NCBI GenBank assembly: GCA_028532985.1
Contig: JANCIK010000001.1
Location: forward strand, 744,001 to 808,000
DNA from: Stropharia rugosoannulata
Lineage: Eukaryota; Basidiomycota; Agaricomycetes; Agaricales; Strophariaceae
Reading direction: 5' to 3'
Length of the DNA stretch: 64,000 bases
The notes under the pieces are model-generated. The model had not been told where the DNA came from and searched no databases. It saw only the letters and a program-made list of their open reading frames with translations. Positions 12,409-24,961 of the stretch are shown here, one piece after another. Position numbers and translations under genes: made by a program. Every line of letters begins with the position of its first letter. Position 1 is the first letter of the stretch.

Positions 12409-14743
12409 TTACAAAGGTTCCACAGGATCGTCAAAGCCATCAACAGGAACATTCCAGTTCCATCGTCCCTCCAAGAAGCCAACAGCAGTGTCCTCGAGCA
12501 TGATTTCGTTCCTCTTCTGTACATACACGGTCTTGTTAGTGACCGACTGTCTTAGAGAGGGGATGTTCTCTGCTTCGATAGGCGATTCAAGCAATTCGGA
12601 CAACTCCTCAACGGCCGCCTCAAGATCTCTGTCCCATGCGCGAAATTTACTCATCAGTACTTATCACCTAAAACCAACACATATGGGCGCACCTCTGATT
12701 GTCCTCGAAAAGATCCTTTTGGTTTCCACGTCCAAGATAATATGCCATCGCATACGTCCACTTAAGCGTCATACGGCATTTATCGACCTCCTCGACGGCC
12801 TTCTTCATGAACTGTACTTCGATCCATGTCAGTTCAGAGGTCACCTGCATCTCCTCCATCTTCTTCTCAGTCTTGGCGTAGAGATCCAGTGCCAACTTGG
12901 CCGACTGTTCGTGATTAGCCCATCGGTTGTAATACTATAGATGAGATTGTTAGTGATTTAAAGTAATTTAACTCCTGTGAACGACGACATACATGGAGGT
13001 ACCGTTCTAGAGATGCGCGGCTCTTGCTCTGAGCGTCGCGGGCGTCGACGCCGGTCTTCTCGTCATATCGATTGCACGAGTACCATGCAGTGCCATGCTC
13101 GCTCCAAGGCCCCATGCACACCCAGCAAAACTCGTGTTTGCACTTTTTGCAGGTCATATGGCTGGGAAAACCCATGTTTGAGTATGTTTTTGATTTGAGA
13201 TAAATATAAATGAACGCACTTGCAACCACCATTCTTCTCGATAGTACTTTGGCATTGAGAACACTCTTTCGTGTTGCTCTTGATCCAATTGGCAGTCTCA
13301 CTGTCGTCCCGGCATTTCTTGAGCCACATCTTCGCGACATTGCATATAACTGGTCGGTGATCGCTCTCGATCGGGCAGCCGAAGCAGAACTTGTGTTCCT
13401 TCCCTTTCAGGCCCAGTCCGTTCACGAACTGCTGGCTCGAGGACAGTGATGCGTCCGTGTCCTGCCCACCAATCCCCCTTGCCCCACAGGACACTGTAGG
13501 GACTATACTAGTTAAACTGGACTTTGACGCAGCCGAGGGGCAGGAAACCGTATTTGTACATGACGGGTACGGGCAGAACTTGAGTTGCGGGGTGCAAGCC
13601 ACAAAGTGCCTCACAAAGAGTTCTTGCAGCCTGCTCCATGTCTTGTACTTCGCTTGTTGCTCCTCAGGGGTTGGCGCGGGCCCTAGCAGGATTTCGCGCA
13701 GGAAAGAATCTGGAGTAACCAGTCCACACCCCTCCGCCATGCACCGAATGGTATGCTCGCTTTCATCGCGGATCTTCGACATGGTGTAGTCCGACCAACA
13801 ATCTGTGCAGAATGCGTGATCGCAATCGAGTGCTAGCGTTTGCAGTCCGGGAGCATCGTTGAAGCAGATCTGGCATACAAAAGGCTCATCTGCCTTCTTC
13901 GAATGGGTACGCGAGATTGGTTTGGGCGGAGAAGGGGATTTCGCACTGGATTTAGAGCTGGAGCTCAATCCTAAAAGTTTAGATCGTGTTACTGACCGTC
14001 GGGGTGGTTGGGGTTGACTAGAAGAGGCAATAGTGTGAGTGCGCGAAGGCGTCGGGACATCAGGTAAGGTGAGCCCCGCGGCAACCTGCACAGTCGATGC
14101 ATTGTCCATGTATTTCTCGATAAGCTTCTCTTTGTTCCATTTCATGTGCCGCAGTAGTAAGTTCGCAGTATCAGCCTATGGGTGTTTGTAAGCATTTACA
14201 CTAGCTTCTGTCATTGTAACCCGGACCAAGACACAGGCTCTGGAGGGCTTTTGGCAGAGGTGAACTCATTCTCAGAGTTGGACTCATTCGTCGAGGGCTC
14301 CTCGACGGATTCATAAGCTTTAAATATTGCTCATTGCACTATCAAAGACATATGTCCTCTAAGGCGCCCTCGAGGCTGAGATAACTCCGTTGCCTGCCTT
14401 GGTCATAGGAAATACATGTGGGAGAAGACCCACCTCGACCCCTAGTATTCCGCAAATGTGCTCCACATCCCGCTGCATAAGTTTCTCTACTGCCGTCTGA
14501 CTGAGCGACTCGTAGTCGACTTCATAAGGCTTGCGCTTAGCCTTTGACGAAACTTTGAAATCATCCCCGTAGTTGTCCATGTCCATCTCGTCGGCGGATC
14601 CTGTAGGTGAGCATCGAAGCCGATTGGTCACTGAAGCTACAAGACTAGGCCACAGACTCACCATCATCGTCCTCCTGGGTGCCGTCAATCATCTCCTCGT
14701 CGTCGTAGACATCGTCGTCGGAGAACTCATAATCGGAAGACAT
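12409..14743 (-). CDS. Ariadne-type RBR E3 ubiquitin ligase
   Basis: Start ATG at 14743 with an acidic N-terminus (SDDDVYDDEE), as in Ariadne proteins. Then follow a UBA-like part (YESLSQTAVEKLMQRDVEHI ... MKWNKEKLIEKYMDN), RING1 (CQICFNDAPG...CDHAFCTDCW), IBR (FCPYPSCTNTV ... HKFCFGC) and RING2 ([30 protein letters not shown]). The catalytic Cys is in GGCNHM; its following Asn codon is split by an intron at about 13220. The Ariadne domain (YYNRWANHEQSAKLAL ... LKWTYAMAYYLG) and its long helices complete the protein, which stops at 12409. HHARI-family ligases use a Cys thioester intermediate and work with neddylated cullin-RING ligases. The IBR carries an insert of about 40 residues between its first Cys pair and FCFGC. 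One intron (14176-14433) is 258 nt, several times longer than the others. Confidence 0.95.
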
Positions 14744-15941
14744 AGTCGTGTTCTCTGGGCAACAGTCGGTAAATAAAGAAAGATCGGGGTCTGGATGGAA
14801 TACAAAGTTAAGAAGAGGTATCTTGGCCTGTCCCGAGTCAGGTTCTCTTAAATAGCTGCACGTGACCAAATTAAGCTTTTCGAGTCCATGTTCTCGGGCT
14901 GTAGCCGCAGACAGACCATTCTCAACATTACTCGACACAAAGGGCTAAAAGACAAGATGAGCTCTTGGAATTGTAGTGTCGGCACTAAGGGGAATCGATT
15001 CAATAAATGATGCTTGCGAAGCTTTGTTAAGCAGGCTTTACATCGCCCCAACATCACCCGGAACTTTGCTCCAACTTTGCTCTATATATATCCTTCGGCT
15101 GAAAGCTTTGCAGCACGCAAAGACGAAACATCATGGTAGAAGTAGATGTATAATTAGGCCAAATAACCAGGCTGCGTCCAACTTACCTCCAACCCCTATA
15201 TTCCATCTACATAGGATTGTCGATGCCTTGCCCAATTAGTACGAAGGCTGAAGCAAGTATCTAGTCAACGTATCCATCGAAGTATGTTGAGTCTCTTTTT
15301 AATATGCCCCGATGGTTGGCTTAGACTGAGCTTTGATGGAATTACTGAAATAAATCGAATCAGTAGGTTGACCTTTCGGGCTTTCCGTACGAAAAGGAGA
15401 AATGTCGAGGAAGGACTATTATTATAACAGCATCTATACAACTGTCAATTACATGAAATATTGCAATAATAATATACCACAAGCAGTGAAAAGGGCGGTT
15501 GACACAGCTCGCTTTATCTTTGACTAGAATCATCCCTTCAAAGAAGTACAGTTGAAAAGGAGCTGTGGCATTGCCCAACCTTGAAATTCGAGTCGGCACA
15601 AATACTGGAAAGCCCAGCACCTCCCAGCACCTAGCCCGGCCGTCATAGCTACAAAATGGATTGAATAAAAAGTACTAAAATCAGCGATGAGGTCATCGGG
15701 ATGTAATGAGGCCGAATGAGGCAAGCAATATCATCGTTTAGCACTTATGAACAGGGAGGAGGGCATTCTATAAATAGATTTGGCCATTTTTGGAGCATGG
15801 ACCTATAACAGTATAAATGCACCGCAATGTAGAGTAAAGAGGAAAGACAGAAAAAAGTTTTATTTATTTTCGCTAGGCACGCACTGTATCGCTTACGCTG
15901 TGATAAGTAAATAATCGCGCTAGATGTCTATAGTGTGTGGT
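14744..15941. other. gene-free stretch
   Basis: About 1.2 kb between the start of the RBR gene and the end of the ferritin-like gene. Open stretches here are short and show no family motifs. The right-hand part should hold the 3' untranslated region of the ferritin-like gene. Confidence 0.5.
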
Positions 15942-16994
15942 TCAATTGGCCTGAGAGGCACTGACTATATCACCCCTCGAATTACGCTCGAATGAAAGTA
16001 TGGCGGGTCGTGATACCATGCTAAGTTCTCGCGATTGACCTTGTGCGAAATTAGTAGCCATCGCAAAGATCTCCCCGGTAAGGCCTTCAGGTATGTGAAC
16101 AAGTCCATTGTCGACGGGGACATTGATCATCTCTATTCCTGTTAAAAAAGTAATGAACGTGGCCTGTGCACTACCGTCGATATCGACACGGGAATCTCTC
16201 CCGGGGGCTGGATCGTGGATCATGAGAGCTGGATAGGTTCCTGACGAAAGCTCGGGGTTGGTAGATGGACATGAGACAATGTATGCCCCTGCTAGTGAAT
16301 AGCCTTGCTCAAGATTAAGGGGAACCTTCGAAATTTGAGTGCTTATACCCACCATTCTTGGTGAATAACTTACCTCAAAAGCGTTACTCCATCCGCCGTA
16401 TCCATTAACTGCAGAAGCCACCCAACCTGCATGACGGGCCTCTGTACTTAGCATGCTCGCTGCAGCTGTACGGTAAGCGTTGTCCGATATATACCGCATG
16501 GCACCAGTGTATACCGCCACCCCAACCCCTTCAAGAACCTGACTAAATGAAGCGAATGATTTTGGATCTGTGTAGGGGCTGTGTGAGAGAAATATCAATG
16601 TTGTTTTTCATATAGAATATTTCATTAGGTCTTACAAATTGTAGTCGCAGGGTTGAGTTGCATGTTTACCCAAAGCGAGAGTCAATAGCTCGACATGCGT
16701 AGACTCATGGTCAGCAATCTCCTGAAATCGAGCCCGAGCCCAAGGGGGTAAGCCAGAGCTTGAAAAGGCTTCTTCGTCAAATCTTCCTAACGCCTCATGG
16801 TAAAAGGCATTTTCAAGATGTTTCAGTGATAAAGCATAATTCATGATGGTGATATCTATGTCATAGAGTCTTAGCAAAACAGAAAGCGAACCAATGGTGA
16901 ATAGCTTACCGTCAATATTTTGACGACTGATGATAGGAGAAGCCAAGGTACCAAGGAGACTAAAGAAGATAGGGGACAGTAGCGAGTAACGCAT
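15942..16994 (-). CDS. secreted ferritin-like (Rds1-type) protein
   Basis: Four exons from ATG 16994 to the stop at 15942. The N-terminus MRYSLLSPIFFSLLGTLASP is a signal peptide. The ferritin-like helices follow: NYALSLKHLENAFYHEALG, FQEIADHESTHVELLTLAL with an ExxH pair, the YNFPYTDPKSF motif (rebuilt across an intron near 16600), the third helix EGVGVAVYTGAMRYI and STEARHAGWV with a second ExxH. These match the Ferritin_2 domain of the fungal Rds1/stress-response family, which is also related to plant desiccation proteins. The Glu and His ligands suggest a di-metal site. The protein is probably exported to the cell wall or medium; its substrate is unknown. The beta-rich C-terminal 130 residues lie outside the helical bundle and are usual in this family. 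Confidence 0.9.
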
Positions 16995-17227
16995 GATGTC
17001 GCAAAAGAAGGTGTATGAAAGAAAGTTAAAAGGAGTGAACGAAAAACGAGAATTCCAGTCAAAGAGGTCTGAGGAGTCGAAACTGAATTTGAGTTGTACT
17101 TATAGTCCTGGGCAATCCTCACTGAATCCGTGGGTCAGCCACCTCGCAGCCACCAGGCCGTTGATGGGTCCTGGTCAGCCACGACGTGCTAAAAATAGCT
17201 TTAGTAACTTCCTACCGAACACCACGA

Positions 17228-19774
17228 TCAAATATCCGTCGTATTCAATAGCTGAGGCCAGATGTTGAAACCTATATCGTGAGAGGTGTCGACTCTGGAG
17301 ATAATACCATCAATACACATGTCAAAGTAATGGGGAGATGCCCGGATTTCTGTATGGTCCCGGAGACATTAAGATAATAACAGATGTTAGATCGATAATG
17401 TTAGTACAAAGAACTCGGATACATAGGTAGTTTGAAGGAACGCACCATCATTTGAAGGGACATAAACTATGGCGTGAGATCCTTTTAATATCCAACGTAT
17501 TCGCGGCAAGTAAGCCTCAAATCCTGGTCGTAATTTCTCGCAAATTCGGCGAGCACGGTCGGCGAAGTGAATCATCTCGTCGTTCATACATTGGCTGTCA
17601 TCGCTCATTTGCTTGAGCAAAACGTGGAGTCGAGAGCCCTAAAATTTTACACGGTCGATATTGTAAGATTAAGCATTTATAGAAGAATGCACCAAAACAC
17701 CTACATATAAATCTGGAAAGTGCCCTGATTGCGAGGCTTCCACCTGGTCAAGGAGAGTATGGAGCCCTTTCTGGCGTTTCCACCGGAACACGTCCTTGAC
17801 AGAGCGATCTTTGCGTCCAAAGTTGACTGTCAGCAGCTCTTTTGATAGTCTGTTTCTCAGATTCCTCAATTTGTAGACATGCGATGTATTGTACCAGTTG
17901 TGCAGGCGGCGCTGGTGGTCAACTTGTGTCCATACATTCTGTTCAAGGTGTACTCTACATTGATCCTTTGTTAAATATGATGCAAACATAATAGTGAGGC
18001 GTAGAGGGTTGATGTGGACTCCAGGGATTTTAATAAACCGAGTGTGTGCTTCAGAGCGTGAGGACCCCAGAACTTTCAGGGCATCAATAACATCTTGCGG
18101 GATAGAAGCGACCTCAGCGTAGAAATTACAAACTTCTAGCAGTGGGACAAGCATTGAGGAGGAGATGACTGCCAAATCAATAATTCCGGCAGCGTCTGGT
18201 AAAGACACATCAAGTCTCGTGAGATTAGGAACGCGGCTGAGGATGTGCTTGAATGACGGTGAAAAGCTTTCAAAGAAAGGGAGACTACGCATACAAAGAT
18301 TACCGAGGGTTGACCATGAGAATGGGTTATCGAATAGTTCTAAGATATCGCATAGTTCTCCTGCGTACAGGCCGCGTCCCTTTCTAATGCCTTCTGGGCA
18401 ATCCAGGATTAGTTCTTGTAATGCAGGAGCAGAAATGTCCATGAAGGGTACATGAACAACTCCCTCATAGTAATTCAATAGCTTGATATGTAAGCTCCGA
18501 AGGTTGTGATAAGCTGCTGATCCCCAACTCGATGGAAGAGTAATAGTCAACGTCTCTATGTTTGAAGGAATTGTGAGTTCAGCATGACCACTATAAGGAA
18601 ACAAAGTGACATCGCCGGGTAGTGATAATCCAAAATATCCGAATTGGTGGTGAATATGGACAATGGACGACGGCCATCTGTTTATATACGGTAGTAAATC
18701 ATGCCAAGAGGAAAAGCATACGCGCTGCAATCTTGCACATGAGTGAAGCATATGAATGATTATCTTGTCAAGGTGGGGCACGCCGCCTGCTTGTGACATC
18801 ATAAGCAGATTCTTGAGCATAGGGAAATGTGGAATTGCCAGAACTGGGACAGGCGGAGCTTTGAATAGGCTAGCGATTGCTGCTGTTTCCCATCTGTCGG
18901 CAGACTTCGCAAGTATGCCGCAGGAAGACTGGTGAGAAGATGTGACGTCGAACCCAGTGATGCAGACGCATAGAGGTGCATTTCCTGAACGATGAAGAAG
19001 CTCCGAGATGCATTTGAATTGTACCGCCCTGAACTTGCTTGATTTATCCGTGTATACAGTTGGGATGTAACTCCAAAAATGCGGCATTGATAGTGCACTC
19101 GCTCTCCACTTCTGACATACCTGGGCAAGAGACCATAAATCTATGATAGTTTTGTCACGGTGTTGCCAGAATAGCTCATAGCGGGCGTATGCGGGCACTG
19201 TCAGTTCCACCTTCGACGGGAATGCATGGAGAAATATGACTTGCAACACATCCAGCGGTATTCGGCGCATGGCGGAGACGATGCTTTGTTGTTGGCGGAT
19301 AAACATCAAAACTTGGCCCTTCTTGAGCACAACAGCTGCTCGTTCCTCCTTATTTGATACTGCAAGATTGAAGCCCCCAACAAGAGATGTGTCAAGGACT
19401 ACAAGTTGCTGTTTATAATCGTCTATGGCCCTATATATACGCAATGATTCAGCTGGAGAAGGCTCGATGTTTGAAGTAGTGAGGTGAGGGGCCGGGTTGG
19501 AGGTAGATCCATGCTGAATATCTGGAGAAGCAGGCTTCCTCTGGGTACAACGATTGATCAGACAGTCTGTCCTCTTCAATGTGGTTGGTCCACTCACTGT
19601 ATCAAATCTTTTAAGCATGGGAGTAACACTGCGAGAATGTAGTCTCCCTTCAGGTTCACAGACCAAATATAAACAGATGTAGTCAGTCGTACGCAACTCG
19701 TGACTTCGACTCTGACAGGCTTCCATGAGACTCTGGCATGTGCATGAACACCCACACGCACATGTCGCCATCAT
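17228..19774 (-). CDS. F-box-like protein with leucine-rich tail
   Basis: The first exon is large (19774 to about 17710). Residues 1-110 are Cys/Ser-rich and poorly conserved. A coiled helix with KKGQVLMFIRQQQSI leads into the F-box-like motif RRIPLDVLQVIFLHAFP and WSLAQVCQKWRASALSMPHFW. An irregular leucine-rich region follows, as in the many Agaricomycete F-box proteins that act as substrate adaptors of SCF ubiquitin ligases. The second exon (about 17640-17446) encodes SRLHVLLKQM ... LKGSHAIVYVPSND. A canonical donor at 17445 and acceptor at 17350 add a third exon coding EIRASPHYFDMCIDG and ending at 17228. Without that splice the protein would end at 17387 instead. I prefer the spliced end because 40 codons stay open and look coding. 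The exact start is uncertain. Confidence 0.82.
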
Positions 19775-20114
19775 TTTGGTTCAGCTCGTTCAGCTTCAAT
19801 CGCGTTTTTCCCCCTATACTATCTCACAGTAAAACGCAGTATATCACAGGTCATTTTTGGCCCTTGATCGTTTTAGCTTGCCCTTGGTAAATGATGCTAC
19901 GGTTTCGGAAGAGGTCGACAAAGGCCGCTGGGACAAGACGAACTCCAATTTACGACGCTCGTTGGCTTGATAACAAACCGAATATTCAAAAGAATCTATA
20001 TTATGGGGATAGCTATACTGTACCTCCGAACACATCAGCTAATCTTTTAAAGAGCACGAGAGTAAATACACAATTGATTTTTTTTTGAATGCAGTTAACT
20101 TATGGTTGTAACGC
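19775..20114. other. short intergenic stretch
   Basis: 340 bases between the F-box start and the lysyl-tRNA synthetase end. Nothing beyond an A/T-rich run near 20080 is visible. Confidence 0.5.
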
Positions 20115-22222
20115 TTAGATCTGACCGGATTGGCCAAGATGGCTTCCACCGGGAGTGGCGGCTGCGGTGGCGGCTGCGGCTTCCTGGGGCTTCATGGCTG
20201 GGAAGAGGAGTACTTCCTTGATATCTGTATATGAGAAGTTAGTGAGTGTAATGATAATGTTAACATTTGCGAATACTGACTAGTAGAATCTGTCAGGAAC
20301 ATGACGAGGCGGTCAATACCAAGGCCCCATCCACCAGTCGGGGCGAGACCGTGCTCGAGACTGTGAGAGATTGAGTCAAAGGGAGGTTACGACTATGATA
20401 GGACGTACGCGTCGATAAACACTTCGTCAATACCCTGAGCTTCGTCATCACCTTGCTCCTTCTGCCTCACCTGAAAATAGGCGTAACCGTGTCAGTATTC
20501 ATGCTAACGTTTTTAAAGGGCCGTACTAACCTGCTCTTCGAAGCGCAACCTCTGCTCAAAGGGATCGTTCAACTCCGTGTAAGCGTTGCAGAACTCCTTC
20601 CCGCACATGAAGCCTTCAAAGCGCTCGCACAGACCGGGGCGCGAACGATGCCACTTGGCAAGAGGAGACATGACTTGCGGGTGGCCGACGATGAACGCGG
20701 GTGACACGCAGAGGGGCTCGATGAACTCGCCGACGAGCTTGTCAAGCATGCGTGCATTCGTGCGCGGCTCACTGCAGTCAACATTGTGCTGGAGGAACAC
20801 TCGTCAATAAGATGCTACATGGGAGAATATTAAACACACCTTAACGCAAAGCTCCCGGAGGAATTTGTTGGTCTCATCGGTATGGAGAGTGTCGCCAGGG
20901 GGGAACTTGACGCCGAGCTTCTCTTCTAAAGTCTCAATCATATCATAGCGCTTCCATGGGCGCTGGAAGTCAAGGACAAGCTCGCGGGCTCCTTCCTGAC
21001 CCTTGTTTCCGTCGGGGTGATAGGTGATCGTCGTCTTTCCGCCGGTAAGAAACTTGACCAAACCCTCGAGCATGGCCTCGGTAATTTCCATCAAGTCATT
21101 CATGTCAGCGTAGGCCATATAGAACTCGCAGATCGTGAATTCTGGGTTGTGGGTAAGGTCAATACCTTCGTTCCTGAAGACACGACCGATTTCGTAGACT
21201 CTGTCGAGGCCACCAACAACAAGCTCCTTAAGATAGAGCTCGGGTGCAATACGGAGGTAAAGGTCGAGGTTGAGATCATTGTGATGTGTCACGAAAGGCT
21301 TTGCGGTGGCACCACCCGCCAGCATGGACATCATTGGTGTCTCGACCTCCATGAAACCAAGATTGTCGAGGAAGCGGCGAACGTAGTTAAGAATACGGCT
21401 ACGAGTGATGAATAGGTTGCGGGTACTGTCATTGAGGATGAGGTCAAGGTAGCGCTTGCGGTAACGCGTCTCCTGGTCCTTGAGTCCGAAGTGACCCGAC
21501 GGCAGTTGGTGAAGATTGGGAGCGAGCAGCTGCATTGTCAAAGGCGTGATACTCAGTTCTCCCTTCTTCGTACGGGAGGGCACACCAGTAACACCAACGA
21601 TATCTCCGCGCTTGAAGAGGTCATGAGTCGCGATAAATGAGTCAGGATCTGAGGAATCCTGCTGTGTTGCCATGATTTGAATCTTGGTGCCTTCGCCGTG
21701 GAGGTCATAGAACTTGAGCTTGGAACTGCTAGCGCGAATATTGTGGATGCGTCCCGCGAGACTTTCCACTTTGTCGTCGGCCTTGGTTCCAGCAGGAATC
21801 TTGCCCTCTGGGCCATATTCAGCGACGTAGGACGTAAGTGACTGGGAGACGTTGAACTTGTGAGGGTAGGGGTTAGGGCTCTGAGTCTTCTTAAGCTCCT
21901 GAATTTGACGGCATCTCAATTCATAGTATTGCTGAAGATGAATTGACATGAGTCATAATCGACGTTGCAAAGCTGTTCTCCTTACATTGGGATTCAGGTC
22001 CTCTTCCTTTGGCGCACTTGATGCCGCTGGCGTAGCTGCAGCTGGCGCCTTGGCTGCCTTGGCTGCCTCTTTTGCGCGTTGCTTTTCGCGACGCTTAAGT
22101 TCCCTTCAGTGCCCAATAATCCATGAGCGATCTCGAGACAAGGAATGGGGAACTAACTGCTTCGAGATCATTTCGCCCGTGACGGGGTCCTTGTGGGTAC
22201 CCGCTGCTGCTTCAGACGCCAT
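20115..22222 (-). CDS. KRS1: lysyl-tRNA synthetase (class II)
   Basis: Loads lysine onto tRNA-Lys for translation. The ATG at 22222 starts a protein with the eukaryotic Lys/Ala-rich helix ([15 protein letters not shown]) used for tRNA binding. The anticodon-binding OB fold ([30 protein letters not shown]) and the class II catalytic core follow: motif 1 near [15 protein letters not shown], motif 2 [22 protein letters not shown], and motif 3 [16 protein letters not shown] near 20300. The Lys-site segment [19 protein letters not shown] is also present. The C-terminus is Ala-rich. It has several introns, including two close to the start codon. An in-frame upstream ATG at 22318 may give a second, longer form (see the next entry). 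Confidence 0.97.
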
Positions 22223-22318
22223 GTTTCGCCAACTGTTTTGCAGGTAGAGAGGGATGCGACTTGGCCTGGAGATGCTGGGAGATTGAAGACGAGATAACGG
22301 ATTAAGGATCCTCCACAT
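22223..22318 (-). other. in-frame N-terminal extension of KRS1, mitochondrial-type
   Basis: The frame of KRS1 stays open upstream of its cytosolic ATG to another ATG at 22318. The 32 added residues start MWRILNPLSRLQ and contain five Arg, six Ser and no Asp or Glu. That is the composition of a cleavable mitochondrial targeting peptide. Leaky scanning or alternative transcript starts could then make both mitochondrial and cytosolic enzymes from one gene, as known for human KARS1 by another mechanism. Inferred from composition only. Confidence 0.6.
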
Positions 22319-23874
22319 CCACTACCCACTTTTTTTAATGAGTCAAGGCGTATCGATTTAGGTCACGCATCGGCTGCTAATAGTAGCATTTTCGCACGGT
22401 CAGTATTTGCTTGATGTCTTTTCCCGGTTATTTCCTAGACCTTTGTCTTTCCTTTTCCTGTCCTTGTGGGTCCAATGGCTGCGGTTAGCGAGCATCTCAA
22501 CATATCTAAACCTTCAATTGTACCGACGAATACCCAGAGTTCATGTATGGTCAGTACCTTGATGTTGAATACTTCGGAGGATGATTAGATTCGTCTTATG
22601 GCTTTACCAGTGGCACTAGTAGTACTTTCAATTTTACCCCATACCTTTATAATTATGACACGCTTTTGTATGTAGGTGTTTGGTGGACGGAGATGGGTAT
22701 GGAGGGGCATAGAGGTAACACAAAGGTAACATGGAGGTGAAATGGAGATTGATACCGCAAACCAACCCAATCACATATAGGCTATGTGTGTATCTGAGTG
22801 CAAGGCCATTGTATTTTTATTATTATCAGCGGCTGGAATAATATAACCACCGCGCACCAGCGCACTGATGCCACCGTGAATCGTGATATTATTTACAATT
22901 ACTTCACAAAATATCACTTACTACTACTCTGTCTGCTGTGAATGCCCAAGCCGCAGCGTAGCGAGGCGGAACTTGTTTTAAATAAAATTTCATGCACCCA
23001 ACACCCTTCACTCAGACAGAAATATACACACCAGTATAGTAAGGCAGTATACCTCGTATTTTGGCCATTATGTAATGTGGCAAAAACCGCCCCCAAAAAA
23101 CCGTTAGTAATCTTCCCAGAGCATAGTCAACAGCATGCATGAAACAAATGGAGGCAGGAATTAATTTAGAGGTGTCACGAAATCCCGAAGGTTACCTAAG
23201 TTACCTCTGCAATCAACCTCAAGGCCTCAAGGCTCACGGTGTCCTCGACATTTAGTAAAGAGTCGCATGTTTAGATTGCGAACTTAAACTTCTGGCTCGA
23301 ACGGCCGTGTTTTATTGGCGTTTTATTAAATCTTCAAGTTTCAACCCATGCACTGAACATATATTATGTATATCGTTTGAGTGCATGCCAGCGGGTGCCA
23401 CAAATCCATGCGTTTTTCCAGCAATGACTCAGGTGAAGGCAGGCGTGGGAGAGATCACAGAGGCGTTCAGGCCGGATCGTCGCTCAAAGTTGTCTCCATT
23501 GTTGCTCCATTGAAGTTGATGTTTCTGTAATTAGCTTTCAGTGCTCACCTCAATGCCTGCACTGTCGGACAAGCTTTGCTGAATTACGATACGGAAGCTC
23601 ACGTTGCTGCCACGATGTTGGTCGTGCGTTGTTTCCACCGTCTCACCGGGTCGTCACTGTCGAGCCACTGTCGAGCGATTGACTCAGACACTCTTGCAGC
23701 CTTTGCAGGGTCACCCGAAATTGTCTATAACCTCAAACACGATCTCTTACAATGTTCTGAATCCGCTCCAAACGGGTCAGCGCCTTGCTCTAGCCGGCAA
23801 CGCGCCCTCCATTTAACTCTGATATAAAATGGGTTGAGGCGGACATCGACAATCGTACCACTTGTCAGCTTTCC
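22319..23874. other. gene-free stretch
   Basis: About 1.55 kb with no recognisable exon on either strand. It should hold the promoters of KRS1 (left) and of the F-box-like gene at 23875 (right). Confidence 0.5.
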
Positions 23875-24890
23875 ATGTCCCAGCCAAAACAGTCCGTCAT
23901 CCTTCCCTACGAACTGGAGCAGCAAATATTCGAGATTGCGGCATGCTCTGCGGGTATGGCCTATCGTTTATGTACGCTCTCGAGTTATGTTCAACCATGG
24001 TGCGGATTCAGAGACTCTCAGGAGATGCATTTGCTGAACAGTTTTTTTAGGATGGAGGCACTGATGTACGAGACTATCACTCTAGCAATCCCATTTCAGA
24101 AGGAAACAGAACTCTTCATGCGTACATTTGAAGAACGACCGACAGATTTCTACGCGAAAAATGTCAAACGGCTTTACATATGTGGCATCCTCAATTTCGA
24201 CCAAGCACAGAAAGTCATAGACGCGTCTTCTGGAGCTCGGGAGGTCACTTGTTGGATTTATCCCAACACGCTCCGCGATAATTATCTGCAGCACCTCCCA
24301 ACACACCACCTCCGACGCCTGTCTATCAGTATGGAATCCCTGTGGGGTATTGTTCCTCGTTTAACTGCTTTTACTCCGACACTTTTTCCGAACCTCTCTC
24401 ATCTTGAAATAGTCAATCCCCCTGCAAGAAGTCCGGCCCACAGAATGGACTGGGATGGCATCATGAGCCTCCCTAAACTAACGCATTTCGCCTTTGGCGA
24501 ACTTTTTTCAAGTCATTGCTATTTGAGCAAGCCTCTTGGGAAAATGATTGTGGAATGCCCGCAGTTAAAGGTCATAGTCATCGTATCACAAGACCCTACG
24601 CTCATCCAAAGGCTACGGAAAGCTTGTCTTCTTGACGACCGCAGAGTGGTTGTGCTGTCAGATTACACTGGGGACCTAAATTTGGCTGGGTATTGGACAG
24701 CGGTAAGAGACGGCGAGTTGGACTTTTGGCAGGCGCCTGAACGCGAGATTGCCCTCGGGAAAAATATGGTATGTTGGCTCCGTTTTACAACTTCCAAGAA
24801 GGCTAATTATTTTTAAAGCAACCGGAGAAGCCGATCCGACTTGTGGACAATGTTTCTATCCAAACACCCCAGTCGGTAGTCGTACAATAA
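23875..24890 (+). CDS. small F-box-like protein
   Basis: Two exons: 23875-24768 and 24819-24890, giving about 321 residues. The N-terminus carries ILPYELEQQIFEIAA, the first helices of the LPxELxxxIF-type F-box seen in Agaricomycete families, though the second half of the box is weak. The rest alternates short strands and helices with LRRLSISMESLWG and FPNLSHLEIVNPP, like irregular leucine-rich repeats. The intron has a GTATGT donor and an AAAG acceptor. Splicing it gives the tail QPEKPIRLVDNV; reading through it would end the protein at 24816. It may act as a substrate receptor, but the function is unproven. Confidence 0.75.
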
Positions 24891-24961
24891 CGACTCTATA
24901 TCACAGCTTACATACTACGCAAATACTACGCCTCCTTGTAATTTACAACCCGAATAATATG

